Notes: generated from the letters alone by a model not told the origin. A stretch of DNA of 20,263 bases from an uncultured Oscillospiraceae bacterium (GCA_934232845.1 CAKQGD010000031.1:1-20263); one strand, 5' to 3'. Shown: positions 1-7,631, counted from the first letter of the stretch. A program made the numbers and translations.

Positions 1-43
1 TACTTGGATGGAGACGTCCCGGGAAAATAGGTCGGCGCCGACA
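1..43 (+). rRNA. rrf: 5S ribosomal RNA, 3' end only
   Basis: The first 43 bases read as the last third of a clostridial 5S rRNA: the segment tacttggatggagacgtccc followed by gggaaaataggtcg is the usual helix IV/V strand and loop, and a strong terminator starts a few bases later. The 5' two thirds lie outside the window, so this is the end of an rRNA operon read on the plus strand. The exact 3' end is uncertain by a few bases. Identification is from remembered 5S consensus, not from a search. Confidence 0.82.
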
Positions 44-46
44 CTT

Positions 47-86
47 AAAAAAGACAGTCACCCCCAGTGGGGTGGCTGTCTTTTTT
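47..86 (+). terminator. rRNA operon terminator (bidirectional)
   Basis: A 13-bp stem (52-64 with 69-81, one G-T pair) with a four-base loop is flanked by six A on the left and six T on the right, so it works on both strands. On the plus strand it ends the 5S transcript. On the minus strand it would stop transcription coming from the prophage remnant. Confidence 0.85.
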
Positions 87-118
87 GCATCTTCACAATG
101 ACAGATAGAATGATGATT

Positions 119-412
119 CGAGAATTCGCGGATATCGAGGGTCATTTCCTTGGAAGAGACGCCAAAGGACACGTCGCGGTGACGGCCGATCTTGACGGTC
201 ACGCTGCCCTCGGTGGCGTCCTGCCGGATGATGGAACCGGTGAAGTTGTTCGCCACAAAGGACGCGGGCTTGCGGACGGTGATCGTGCCGCCCACGTTGA
301 CAAACTCGTTCGAGTAGTCACGATGGACGAGGTTCGCCATAATCAGGTTGTTTTCGAGGACGACGAGCGCCTCTCCTGCGATAATATCAGGGGTCAGAAA
401 GGTATTTGCCAT
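119..412 (-). pseudogene. truncated prophage major capsid protein (P22 coat/gp5-like)
   Basis: Reading from an ATG at 412 on the minus strand gives a protein starting MANTFLTPDIIAGEALVVLE, with later segments NEFVNVGGTITVRKPASF and RHRDVSFGVSSKEMTL. These are typical of the N-terminus of the P22-type coat protein found in Firmicutes prophages, which forms the capsid shell. A good ribosome binding site (aaaaggag, about 7 bases before the ATG) is still present. The resemblance ends near residue 98 (around position 119). The frame then stays open by chance through the rRNA terminator and 5S rRNA to the window edge. Family members are around 300 residues or more, so only about the first third remains. 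It is 21 bases downstream of the scaffold remnant, the normal phage order. Certainly non-functional as a capsid protein. Confidence 0.78.
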
Positions 413-433
413 TTTGATTTTCTCCTTTTCCGG

Positions 434-771
434 TTAGTTCCGGGGGAAATCTCCCGCCTGTTCCCGATAGGCTCGGTATTCAGACATGGACATTCGCCCG
501 ATTTCCTCTTGCGTATAGGTCTTTGCGGGCGCGCCGCTCCCGGGGGCTGCGGGCTTTGCCCCCTTGACCTTGGCCGGCGCAGGTTCCTTATCCTCTGCAA
601 AGAGATAAGGTTTGCTCTCTCGAATCGTCTTGAGAAGGTCGTCGACGCTGCCTTTCAGATTGCCGCTTTCATCCAGCTCGATCTTTTCGGCGTCGAGCAA
701 GCGAATCATGTCGTTCGGGTCGTGAGCCTTGCTGTTGAGGGCAAGCTTCAGCGCCGCGTCCCGCTTGATCG
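434..771 (-). pseudogene. phage scaffold protein (GP20-like), C-terminal part
   Basis: The minus-strand frame contains RDAALKLALNSKAHDPND, then KIELDESGNLKGSVDDLL and ESKPYLFAED, and finishes with a Pro/Ala/Lys-rich tail ending GDFPRN. This is the characteristic C-terminal half of phage minor structural/scaffold protein GP20, which organises capsid assembly and normally sits just before the coat gene, as here. The N-terminal coiled-coil half is missing: upstream of about position 771 the sequence changes to a different phage gene in another frame. An ATG at 835 keeps the frame open but the residues it adds do not belong to the family, so I do not take it as a real start. Confidence 0.72.
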
Positions 772-885
772 CCTTTCGATGCCCTGCGTCATTTCCTCGC
801 GCAGAGAAAAGAGCAGGGCGCGCTTGTTCTGCCATAGGCGCATGGAAAAGTCCGCGCCAAAGGATAAAATGCCTGCCGTTGTTTG
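772..885 (-). pseudogene. phage minor head protein fragment (SPP1 gp7-like)
   Basis: In the frame of an ATG at 843, but extending upstream without a stop, the minus strand reads QTTAGILSFGADFS then MRLWQNKRALLFSLREEMTQ and GIER. This looks like an internal stretch of phage minor head/head morphogenesis proteins, in which a 'W.nK..L...L...l.qGi.rG' pattern is common. The match breaks at about 772, where the scaffold remnant begins in a different frame, so a deletion removed the rest of this gene and the start of the scaffold gene. The family call rests on a short segment and is less sure than its neighbours. Confidence 0.5.
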
Positions 886-911
886 AAAAACACCGTGCGA
901 CGCGCTACAAT
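883..911 (+). promoter_or_regulatory. sigma-A-type promoter for the ATPase gene
   Basis: TTGAAA (883-888), a 17-base spacer and TACAAT (906-911): each hexamer matches the vegetative consensus at five of six positions. The start codon lies 41 bases after the -10 box, giving a short leader with a clear ribosome binding site. The -35 box touches the end of the phage-derived sequence. Confidence 0.72.
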
Positions 912-951
912 ACAGATAGAGATTTTATGGCGAATAGGGGAGGCACTTTGG

Positions 952-1701
952 GTGAACGAGTTGTTTGTGCGGGGCGTGAGGCTTTCGCGGCCCCTGCCGG
1001 AAGAAAACTGGCTCTGCGGCGTATCGGCGGTGCGCGTGCTGCGGCAGATGGAACGGTTGGATTTTTCTGTGCCGGTGACTTTTTTTGTCGGGGAGAACGG
1101 GGTCGGAAAATCCACGCTGCTGGAGGGAATCGCCGTCGCGTTGGGCTTTAACCCCGAGGGCGGCACCGTCAACTTTCGCTTTTCGACGTGCGATACGCAT
1201 TCTTCGCTTGCGCCGTATCTGACCGTGGAAAAAGGTCCCTACCGTCATCGCGACGGGTTTTTCCTTCGTGCGGAGAGCTTTTACAACGCGGCCTCCTATC
1301 TGGACCAGCTGGATCGAATTGCGCCCTCGCTCGGCGCATACGGCGGTGTCTCTCTGCATCAGCAGTCGCACGGCGAGAGCTTTTTGTCTCTGCTGATCAA
1401 CAAATTCATTCCCAAGGGGCTTTATCTACTTGACGAGCCGGAGGCGGCGCTCTCACCTATGCGGCAGCTGTCCATGCTGTACCGCATGGGCGAACTTGTG
1501 CGGGGAGGCGCGCAGTTTTTGATTTCGACGCATTCGCCGATTCTGATGGCGATGCCGGGCGCGCAGGTGCTTGAACTGTCAAACGACGGCATCCGCCCGA
1601 CACCGTATGAGCAGACGGAGCATTTTGCCCTGTCCAAGCGTTTCTTGAACGCACCGGAGAAAATGCTGCGCCAGCTTTTTGAAGAGGAAGATACCCACTG
1701 A
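952..1701 (+). CDS. predicted AAA/ABC-type ATPase (COG3910-like)
   Basis: A 249-residue soluble P-loop ATPase. In the chosen frame the Walker A motif GENGVGKST is at residues 47-55, an ABC-signature-like HQQSHGESF at 136-144, Walker B GLYLLDEPEAAL at 156-167 and an H-loop STHSP at 192-196. This arrangement, and the segment LEGIAVALGFNPEGGT next to Walker A, match the COG3910 family of small stand-alone ATPases whose biological role is not established. No membrane segment is visible and no permease gene is next to it, so it is unlikely to be a transporter subunit. The start is GTG 952: GGGGAGG (937-943) sits 8 bases ahead, while upstream in-frame starts lack such a site and would overlap the promoter. 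It has its own promoter and terminator, so it appears to be monocistronic. Confidence 0.85.
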   Translation: MNELFVRGVRLSRPLPEENWLCGVSAVRVLRQMERLDFSVPVTFFVGENGVGKSTLLEGIAVALGFNPEGGTVNFRFSTCDTHSSLAPYLTVEKGPYRHRDGFFLRAESFYNAASYLDQLDRIAPSLGAYGGVSLHQQSHGESFLSLLINKFIPKGLYLLDEPEAALSPMRQLSMLYRMGELVRGGAQFLISTHSPILMAMPGAQVLELSNDGIRPTPYEQTEHFALSKRFLNAPEKMLRQLFEEEDTH

Positions 1702-1702
1702 A

Positions 1703-1739
1703 AAAAGTACCCGTCTCTTTTTGTGAGGCGGGTACTTTT
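1703..1739 (+). terminator. bidirectional terminator after the ATPase gene
   Basis: A nearly perfect stem (1703-1717 with 1725-1739, arms around gtacccg/cgggtac) with A-rich left and T-rich right flanks starts right after the ATPase stop codon. It can serve this gene and the DUF1846 gene arriving from the right. Confidence 0.85.
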
Positions 1740-1846
1740 GACTGAATATGAAAAGAGCTGTGTGCCCCAACAGGGCGGAAATTTGATAAATCACGAAGGC
1801 AGGGCGAAAACAGCACTCGCACCGCATTTTGTACGCGGTCATGCTT

Positions 1847-3334
1847 TTATTTAAAATAGAGATCTTTTGTCGGGAATTCCGGCTCGCAGGTGAAATTCAC
1901 GCCGAGCTTGCGGAAGGTGTTTGCATCATTCTGCGCCATGATGTCGGAGCTGTGCAGCTCGCATCCGCGCAGCTCGGGCAGCTTATCCAGCGCAAACTGC
2001 GCGGTGGGATTGAACGTCGCGGAGATGGAAAGCGCCTGAAGCACTTCCTCAAGCTGAAGCACGGGATAACGGGATCCCAGAATATCCTTTTTCATCTTGA
2101 TGATCGGTTCCAAAACGACGGGGGACATCAAAAGGATTTCGTCCGCAAGGCCCGCCAGCACCTTGACGGCGTTCAGAACGGCGCTGGCGGTGTCATTCAT
2201 CAGCTCAGAGGATTTTCCCGTCACGATACGGCCGTCATGCAGCTCGATCGCGACCGCGGAACGGTCCGATTCCTTGGCTTTCTGCAGAGCCGGCGCGACG
2301 CAGCGGCGGTCGTTTGACCGCAGCCCCAGCGTGCTCATCAGCATCTCGATGCGTCCGCAGGCCTCTATATCGCCCTCGCCCTGCTTGTAGGCGCAGCGCG
2401 CTTTGTACCAGCGGCGGATGATTTCCTGCCGGGCCGCCTCTCGGCAGACTTCGTCGTCGCAGATGCAGCGGCCGATGGTGTTTACTCCCATATCGGTCGG
2501 GGACTTGTAAAGATCCTCACCGTTGATGCGGTGCAGAATGGTGCGCACCACGGGAAATGCTTCGATATCGCGGTTATAATTGACGGTGGTGACGCCGTAG
2601 GCCTGCAAATGAAAGGGGTCGATCATGTTGACGTCGCGCAGATCGGCGGTTGCGGCCTCATAGGCGACGTTGACGGGATGGTTGAGCGGCAGATCCCACA
2701 CGGGAAAGGTCTCGTATTTTGCGTAGCCGGCACGCACGCCGCGCTTCTGCTCATGGTAGAGCTGAGAGAGACAGGTGGCAAGCTTGCCGCTGCCGGGGCC
2801 GGGCGCCGTGACAATGACGAGAGGGCGGGTCGTCTCAATGTACGGGTTTGCGCCGTAGCCCTCTTCGGATACGATGGTGTTGACGTCCGACGGGTAGCCC
2901 TTGGTCATGCGGTGCACATAGACGCGTTCGCCGCGCAGCTCAAGCTTTTTGCGGAATATGTCCGCCGCGGACTGGTCCCTGTATTGTGTAATCAGAATCG
3001 AGCCGATGTAAAGACCGCGTTTGCGCAGGCTGTCGATCAGCCGAAGCACATCCATGTCGTAGGTGATGCCGATATCCGCGCGCACCTTGTTTTTCTCAAT
3101 GGCGTCGGCGGAAATACAGAAAATGATCTCCGCCTGATCGCGCAGTCCGGCCAGCAGCTTGACTTTGCCGTTTAAATCAAAACCCGGCAGCACCCGCGCC
3201 GCGTGAAAATCGTCGAACAGCTTGCCGCCGAATTCCAGATACAGCTTGCCGCCGAACTGCTCGACGCGCTGTCGGATGTGTGCAGTCTGCTCGCGCATAT
3301 ATGTTTCGTTGTCAAATCCGATCTGATTCATCAT
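1847..3334 (-). CDS. DUF1846 domain protein
   Basis: A 495-residue cytoplasmic protein that matches the DUF1846 family over its whole length, which is the family's usual size. Recognisable segments are FGGKLYLEFGGKLFDDFHA (28-45), RLIDSLRKRGLYIGSILITQ (98-117), a P-loop-like TAPGPGSGKLAT (176-187), NVAYEAATADLRDVNMIDPF (222-241) and YKSPTDMGVN (276-285). Structures of family members are known, but the reaction is not settled; the glycine-rich GPGSGK suggests nucleotide or phosphate binding, which is inference. The start is set at ATG 3334 because GGAGGGG lies 8 bases upstream; the second ATG at 3331 is possible. A longer open frame reaching 3439 would run over the promoter and is rejected. 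It seems to be transcribed alone. Confidence 0.9.
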   Translation of the reverse strand: MMNQIGFDNETYMREQTAHIRQRVEQFGGKLYLEFGGKLFDDFHAARVLPGFDLNGKVKLLAGLRDQAEIIFCISADAIEKNKVRADIGITYDMDVLRLIDSLRKRGLYIGSILITQYRDQSAADIFRKKLELRGERVYVHRMTKGYPSDVNTIVSEEGYGANPYIETTRPLVIVTAPGPGSGKLATCLSQLYHEQKRGVRAGYAKYETFPVWDLPLNHPVNVAYEAATADLRDVNMIDPFHLQAYGVTTVNYNRDIEAFPVVRTILHRINGEDLYKSPTDMGVNTIGRCICDDEVCREAARQEIIRRWYKARCAYKQGEGDIEACGRIEMLMSTLGLRSNDRRCVAPALQKAKESDRSAVAIELHDGRIVTGKSSELMNDTASAVLNAVKVLAGLADEILLMSPVVLEPIIKMKKDILGSRYPVLQLEEVLQALSISATFNPTAQFALDKLPELRGCELHSSDIMAQNDANTFRKLGVNFTCEPEFPTKDLYFK

Positions 3335-3371
3335 GAATCTGTCCCCTCCGCTTTTGCTTTCACAATCTAAC

Positions 3372-3399
3372 ATTATAGCAGAATCAATGGGTTTTGCAA
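3372..3399 (-). promoter_or_regulatory. promoter of the DUF1846 gene
   Basis: On the minus strand TTGCAA (3399-3394), a 16-base spacer and a perfect TATAAT (3377-3372) lie 38 bases ahead of the start codon. The spacing is one base short of the optimum. Confidence 0.65.
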
Positions 3400-3459
3400 G
3401 GCGGGAAGACAGATATCTTTTTGAGGATGCGCAAGACAAAAACGGGATACGAAAACTTT

Positions 3460-3501
3460 AAAAAAGAAAAGCTCCGCGCTGCGCCGCAGGGCAAAGCGGC
3501 T
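3460..3501 (-). terminator. possible terminator after spoIIE
   Basis: Just past the spoIIE stop the minus strand holds an imperfect GC-rich stem with a CTGC-gcc-GCAG core (3479-3489), followed by a T-rich stretch (3469-3459). The outer part of the stem has bulges, so the call is tentative. Confidence 0.4.
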
Positions 3502-3510
3502 CTGGAAAAA

Positions 3511-5787
3511 TCACAAAACGTCCGGATTTTTCACAATGCGCGCGGCGAGAACGGTGCAGTCGTCCGCGCGTCCTCCGGCGCGGCGAAGCTGTGCCGTTTT
3601 GAGCAGATTTTCACACAGCTCCTCGATCGGCCCCGCGGCATAGGCGGTGATCTGCGACGGCAGCCATTCGTCGCTCTGATCGGTCAAACCGTCGGAGACA
3701 AGCACGATCAAATCGCCTTCCCGCAGAGAAAGAGAGGTTCGCTTGGCCTGTGCTTCGCCGAGGATGCCGACCGGCAGACCCGAGTCTCCGATGCGGCGCA
3801 CACGTCCCTCCCGGCAGAGGAAGGAGGGGGCGGCTCCGGCCTTGCAGCAGGTCAGAGTCATTGAGTACAGATCAATGAGCGCGGCGTCCACGGTGCAGAG
3901 GCGCTCTTCCCCGCGGGAGAGCAGCGCCGCATTGGAGATGCACAGCGCCGCGTCAAAGTCCGCGCCCGCGCTGAGCAGACGCTCAAGCAGGGAAACGGTC
4001 AGCGCCGCATCGAGAGCGGCGGGCCTTCCGACGCCCATTCCGTCGGAGAGCAGCAGCAGAAAACTGCCCTCTCCCGCGTCAAAGGCGCTGCAGCAGTCGC
4101 CGCAGAGAGCCCCCTGCGCCGTTTTCTGCCGAAAGCAGGATTCGGCGCGAAAGGGGGCTTTTTCCTCCCACAAAAGGCAGGCTTCCTCCTCTTCTCCGGA
4201 GAGAAGCCGCGCGGGAGCGAGCGGCCGGCGTATCATTTCCGACAGCGCGGCGGCGGTTTTTTCGGGATCAAGGCGGGCTACTTTCCGCCGCGGCAGTTTG
4301 GCAAGAATCTGCGGGCGGCCGTTTTGACCGAAATAGCAGGAGACAAGAGAAGGCTCGGCGCCGAGGGATACGAGCAGTTCGTTTGCGGCGAGAGAAACGC
4401 TTTCGTCCGCGCAGGAAAAGGAGGAAAGCGTCTTGGCAAGAGAATCGATCAGCAGGCTCATGCCGGAAAACTGCTCGCAGGTAACGCTGCGCAGTCCGGC
4501 GGCCTGTTCCCGCAGCGCGCGGTGCGCGGCGTACTCCGCGGCGGCGGCTCGCAGACGTGCGCGCAGCGTTTCAAAGCGGGAGCAGGAGAATTGCGGGGGC
4601 AGTTCTTCACAGCGGCCGAAGAATAGATCCGCGCAGACCTCAGCGGTCGTGTCGTACTGCAGCTGCCAGCAGTTTGTATTGCGCGGACAGCCGCGGCAGA
4701 CCTCTTCGCAGGTGCGGTCAATCAATGTCTGCGCCCGGTCGCAGCGCATGATTTCAAGCTTTTCCGAGACCTCCTGCGTCATTTGGGCGATCTGGGACAA
4801 GGCCGCGCGTGTTCGTTCGAGAGAAAAGGACGTCAGCTCCCGCAGGGCCTCGCTCTGGGTTCTGTCGGGAGAAGGCACAAGCCCGGCTGCTTGTAAAAAA
4901 GAGAACGGCGTCAGAAAAAAAGCGGCGCCCGCCGCGGCTGTCCCGATCAGAAACGGCGCGGCGGCATAGGTCATCCCCTGCGAGAGCAGCGCCAGTACAC
5001 CGGAAACGGCGGCCGCGATCCATGTGCCGGAGCGGCCCAGAGGAGAAAAGGCCTGCGCCGCGAGAGAAACGGCGGTCAGAACGGGAAGAAGACCGGCACT
5101 TCCCGACAAGGCGGCGGCGATGCCCGCGGCGGCGCCGATCACCACGGCCTGTCCCGCGCGTCCGTACTGGGCAAAAAGCAGAATCCCCCACAGCGCCGCC
5201 CAGTAGGCGGGGGAAAAGGAGCCGCCGAGAATCCGCGCGGCGCCTGTGAGCAGAACGCAGAGCAGCACGCCCATACACACGCCCGTCGTACCGGAGAACG
5301 GCGCGCCGTCAAACGCGCCGCGAAGCGCGCGGGAAAACAAAATGCCCGCGGCGGCGCAGATCGCCGTTTCGCAGAGAGCCATCGCCCAGCCGTAGGCGGC
5401 GTCGCCGCCCGACCAAGCCACGGCGAAGCCCGTCACCGCAGCGCAGAGTGCCGCAAGCAGAGGCGTGTACAGCGCGAGACGGTCGGGATCGGCAAAGGCA
5501 AAGGCCCACCGAAGCCCCAGCAGAAGCACCAGCGAGGCGAGATAACGCAGAGAGTGCGCCGGGTCGGTCTGGGTCAGATAGCCCGCTACGGCGCCCGCCG
5601 TGGCCCAAAGGGCGTGCGGTGCGCTGACGGCCCCCGCAAAAGCGAGGCCGAACGGCGACGCGGCGGACAGAATGGGGGATGCGCTTGTCACAAAGCCGCA
5701 CGCGGCGGTCAGAACACAGACGGCGGCGTCGCGCTGTTTTGAGAGAACGGCGCGCAGGCGCGAAAGCGCGGCAGCTGCAAATTCCAT
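3511..5787 (-). CDS. spoIIE: stage II sporulation protein E (PP2C-type phosphatase)
   Basis: A 758-residue protein (the B. subtilis protein is 827). The first ~300 residues are a string of hydrophobic Ala/Leu/Gly-rich segments, as expected for the membrane domain of SpoIIE, followed by a regulatory middle part with a cysteine cluster (CEEVCRGCPRNTNCW). The C-terminal ~200 residues are a PP2C/PPM phosphatase: GD at 563-564, SDGMG at 581-585, VSDGLTD at 697-703 and DDC at 742-744 supply the metal-binding aspartates. In sporulating Firmicutes SpoIIE acts at the polar septum and dephosphorylates SpoIIAA, which releases sigma-F in the forespore. The start is ATG 5787, with AAGGAAGG 6 bases upstream; a longer open frame to 6066 has no family resemblance and crosses the promoter region. 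It is divergent from gltX. Confidence 0.93.
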   Translation of the reverse strand: MEFAAAALSRLRAVLSKQRDAAVCVLTAACGFVTSASPILSAASPFGLAFAGAVSAPHALWATAGAVAGYLTQTDPAHSLRYLASLVLLLGLRWAFAFADPDRLALYTPLLAALCAAVTGFAVAWSGGDAAYGWAMALCETAICAAAGILFSRALRGAFDGAPFSGTTGVCMGVLLCVLLTGAARILGGSFSPAYWAALWGILLFAQYGRAGQAVVIGAAAGIAAALSGSAGLLPVLTAVSLAAQAFSPLGRSGTWIAAAVSGVLALLSQGMTYAAAPFLIGTAAAGAAFFLTPFSFLQAAGLVPSPDRTQSEALRELTSFSLERTRAALSQIAQMTQEVSEKLEIMRCDRAQTLIDRTCEEVCRGCPRNTNCWQLQYDTTAEVCADLFFGRCEELPPQFSCSRFETLRARLRAAAAEYAAHRALREQAAGLRSVTCEQFSGMSLLIDSLAKTLSSFSCADESVSLAANELLVSLGAEPSLVSCYFGQNGRPQILAKLPRRKVARLDPEKTAAALSEMIRRPLAPARLLSGEEEEACLLWEEKAPFRAESCFRQKTAQGALCGDCCSAFDAGEGSFLLLLSDGMGVGRPAALDAALTVSLLERLLSAGADFDAALCISNAALLSRGEERLCTVDAALIDLYSMTLTCCKAGAAPSFLCREGRVRRIGDSGLPVGILGEAQAKRTSLSLREGDLIVLVSDGLTDQSDEWLPSQITAYAAGPIEELCENLLKTAQLRRAGGRADDCTVLAARIVKNPDVL

Positions 5788-5817
5788 GGGAAGCCTTCCT
5801 TTCAGGATATTTCTTCC

Positions 5818-5851
5818 AGTATAGAACGCGTTTCGGGCGGATTGTGTCGCA
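5818..5851 (-). promoter_or_regulatory. probable spoIIE promoter with a 0A-box-like site
   Basis: On the minus strand a TATACT -10 box (5823-5818) lies 30 bases before the spoIIE start. There is no good -35 hexamer 17 bases further up. The plus strand instead reads TGTCGCA at 5845-5851, six of seven matches to the Spo0A box TGTCGAA. A weak -35 with a 0A box is what Spo0A-activated sigma-A promoters look like, and spoIIE is such a gene in B. subtilis. One degenerate heptamer is weak evidence. Confidence 0.42.
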
Positions 5852-5973
5852 GAAGCGAGGGACAAGCCCCGCCGTGCAAAAAAATGCGCGGCCCGCACGA
5901 AAACACGGGATGAACCTGCCGCAGGAGAACGCGCATTTCCCTGCAAAAAAAGCGCGTCACGGCGCGCGAATCC

Positions 5974-6002
5974 TTGACAATGCGGACAAACTGCTTTAAG
6001 AT
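5974..6002 (+). promoter_or_regulatory. gltX promoter
   Basis: A perfect TTGACA (5974-5979), 17-base spacer and TAAGAT (5997-6002). The leader to the GTG start is about 59 bases, too short for a T-box riboswitch. Confidence 0.68.
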
Positions 6003-6067
6003 GGAAATTGTCATCCGGACGCGCGGCCGCAGACGCCGCCGCCCTGAATTTTTTGGAGGGGATCACT

Positions 6068-7546
6068 GTGATCGATTACAAACATCCGCGCACCCGTTTT
6101 GCGCCCAGCCCCACGGGATATATGCACGTCGGCAATCTTCGCACGGCGCTCTACGCCTATCTGGCGGCGAAAGGCAGCGAACAGGGTACGTTTATTCTTC
6201 GTGTGGAGGACACCGATCAGGAGCGCTACGTCGAAGGCGCGATGGACGTCATCTACGCCACGCTCAAGGAGACCGGCCTGATTTGGGACGAGGGCCCGGA
6301 CGTCGGCGGCCCCGTGGGCCCGTACGTGCAGTCTCAGCGCAAAGACATCTATAAGAAATATGCCGACCAGCTTATCGCGCAGGGTGACGCATACCGCTGC
6401 TTCTGCGACAAGGAGCGGCTTGAGGAGATGAAAAACGTTCAGAAGGCCTCCGGCGCGGCAACAAAATACGACCGTCACTGCCTGCATCTGACGCAGGAGG
6501 AAATCGATGAAAAGCTTGCGGCAGGCGTGCCCTACGTCGTGCGCCAGCGCATCCCTGATTCGGGAACGGTCACCTTCCACGACGAGCTGCGCGGCGACAT
6601 TACGGTCGACTGCGACACGCTTGACGATCAGATTCTGGTCAAAACCGACGGTATGCCGACCTACAACTTCGCCAATGTCGTCGATGACCACCTGATGGGC
6701 ATCACCACCGTGATCCGCGGCATCGAATATCTTTCTTCCGCGCCGAAATACAACCTTTTGTATCAGGCTTTCGGATGGGAGATTCCGAAATACCTGCACT
6801 GCCCGCCTGTGATGAAGGACGCGCAGAACAAGCTTTCCAAGCGAAACGGCGACGCCTCGTATCAGGATCTCATCGCCAAGGGCTATCTCACGGAAGCGAT
6901 TCTCAACTATATCGCACTGCTGGGCTGGAGCCCGAAGGGCGAGCAGGAGATCATGAGCCTTTCGGAAATGGCAAGGGAGTTCTCCATCCACGATGTAGCC
7001 AAGGCGCCCGCGATCTTCGACCCGCTCAAACTCAACTATATCAACGCCGAGTATATCCGCCGCCTCTCTCCGGAGGAATTTCTCGCCGCGGCCCTGCCGT
7101 GGATGAAAAAATCCGTGACCCGCGAGGATGTGGATTTCTCCGTGCTGGCCGAAGCGCTGCATCCGCGCTGCGAATTTCTGGGACAGATTCCCGAGCAGGT
7201 CGATTTTATCGATCGGCTGCCGGATTATGATCTGGAGCTGTTCACTTCCAAGAAGATGAAAACAAATCCGGCCGTGGCGCTTGATTCCCTGCAGAAGATT
7301 CGTCCCGTGCTCGAGGCGATTGAAGAAAAGGATTTTCATACCGCGGTGATTCACGAGAAGCTTTTTGCGCTGATCGAATCCCTCGGCTGCAAAAACGGCG
7401 TGATTCTCTGGCCGCTGCGCGTCGCGCTGTCGGGCAAACAGTTCACCCCGGGAGGCGGCATCGAGCTGGCTGCCGCACTCGGCAAGAACGATTCTCTCGC
7501 GCGCATCGACGCCGCGCTGTGCCGCCTCGCCGGGGCGAACGCATAA
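6068..7546 (+). CDS. gltX: glutamyl-tRNA synthetase
   Basis: A 492-residue class I aminoacyl-tRNA synthetase that attaches glutamate to tRNA in the cytoplasm. The HIGH-type motif lies in FAPSPTGYMHVGNLRTALY (11-29), followed by RVEDTD (45-50). The KMSKS-type loop is KLSKR at 255-259, with the usual preceding CPPVMKDAQN. The part after about 330 is the helical anticodon-binding domain. Length is normal for the family. In most Gram-positive bacteria GltX also mischarges tRNA-Gln for the amidotransferase GatCAB; whether this one does cannot be read here. The start is GTG 6068 with GGAGGGG (6055-6061) 6 bases upstream; the open frame extends upstream to 6008, but that part overlaps the predicted transcription start and does not resemble GltX. 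Confidence 0.97.
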   Translation: MIDYKHPRTRFAPSPTGYMHVGNLRTALYAYLAAKGSEQGTFILRVEDTDQERYVEGAMDVIYATLKETGLIWDEGPDVGGPVGPYVQSQRKDIYKKYADQLIAQGDAYRCFCDKERLEEMKNVQKASGAATKYDRHCLHLTQEEIDEKLAAGVPYVVRQRIPDSGTVTFHDELRGDITVDCDTLDDQILVKTDGMPTYNFANVVDDHLMGITTVIRGIEYLSSAPKYNLLYQAFGWEIPKYLHCPPVMKDAQNKLSKRNGDASYQDLIAKGYLTEAILNYIALLGWSPKGEQEIMSLSEMAREFSIHDVAKAPAIFDPLKLNYINAEYIRRLSPEEFLAAALPWMKKSVTREDVDFSVLAEALHPRCEFLGQIPEQVDFIDRLPDYDLELFTSKKMKTNPAVALDSLQKIRPVLEAIEEKDFHTAVIHEKLFALIESLGCKNGVILWPLRVALSGKQFTPGGGIELAAALGKNDSLARIDAALCRLAGANA

Positions 7547-7570
7547 AGAACGGTTCGACATCCGAAAAAA

Positions 7571-7603
7571 ACAGGCGCACGGCGGTATCCGTCATGCGCC
7601 TGT
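7571..7603 (+). terminator. terminator after gltX
   Basis: Nine-base arms ACAGGCGCA and TGCGCCTGT enclose a 15-base loop. Seven A precede the stem, but the plus-strand tail (tctgttg) is a poor U-tract, so some read-through into the next small gene is likely. On the minus strand the T-run is excellent, although no minus-strand gene ends here. Confidence 0.6.
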
Positions 7604-7631
7604 TCTGTTGAAAGAAGGAGTGAAGTGCGCT

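Noticed and set aside
31..42. 12-bp palindrome GTCGGCGCCGAC as an operator or attachment site
   Set aside because: It is explained as part of the 5S rRNA 3' end.
8..886. 292-residue open frame on the plus strand
   Set aside because: It runs opposite to three recognisable phage gene remnants and across the 5S terminator; no family resemblance.
3335..3439. N-terminal extension of the DUF1846 frame
   Set aside because: It overlaps the predicted promoter, and the ribosome binding site supports ATG 3334.
5788..6066. 93-residue N-terminal extension of SpoIIE
   Set aside because: Not family-like, no ribosome binding site at its start, and it crosses both the spoIIE and gltX promoters.
6003..6067. 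T-box riboswitch before gltX
   Set aside because: The leader is only about 59 bases and lacks specifier and antiterminator elements.
6011..7561. 516-residue open frame antisense to gltX
   Set aside because: The plus strand clearly encodes a full GltX; the antisense frame is a by-product of GC-rich codon use.
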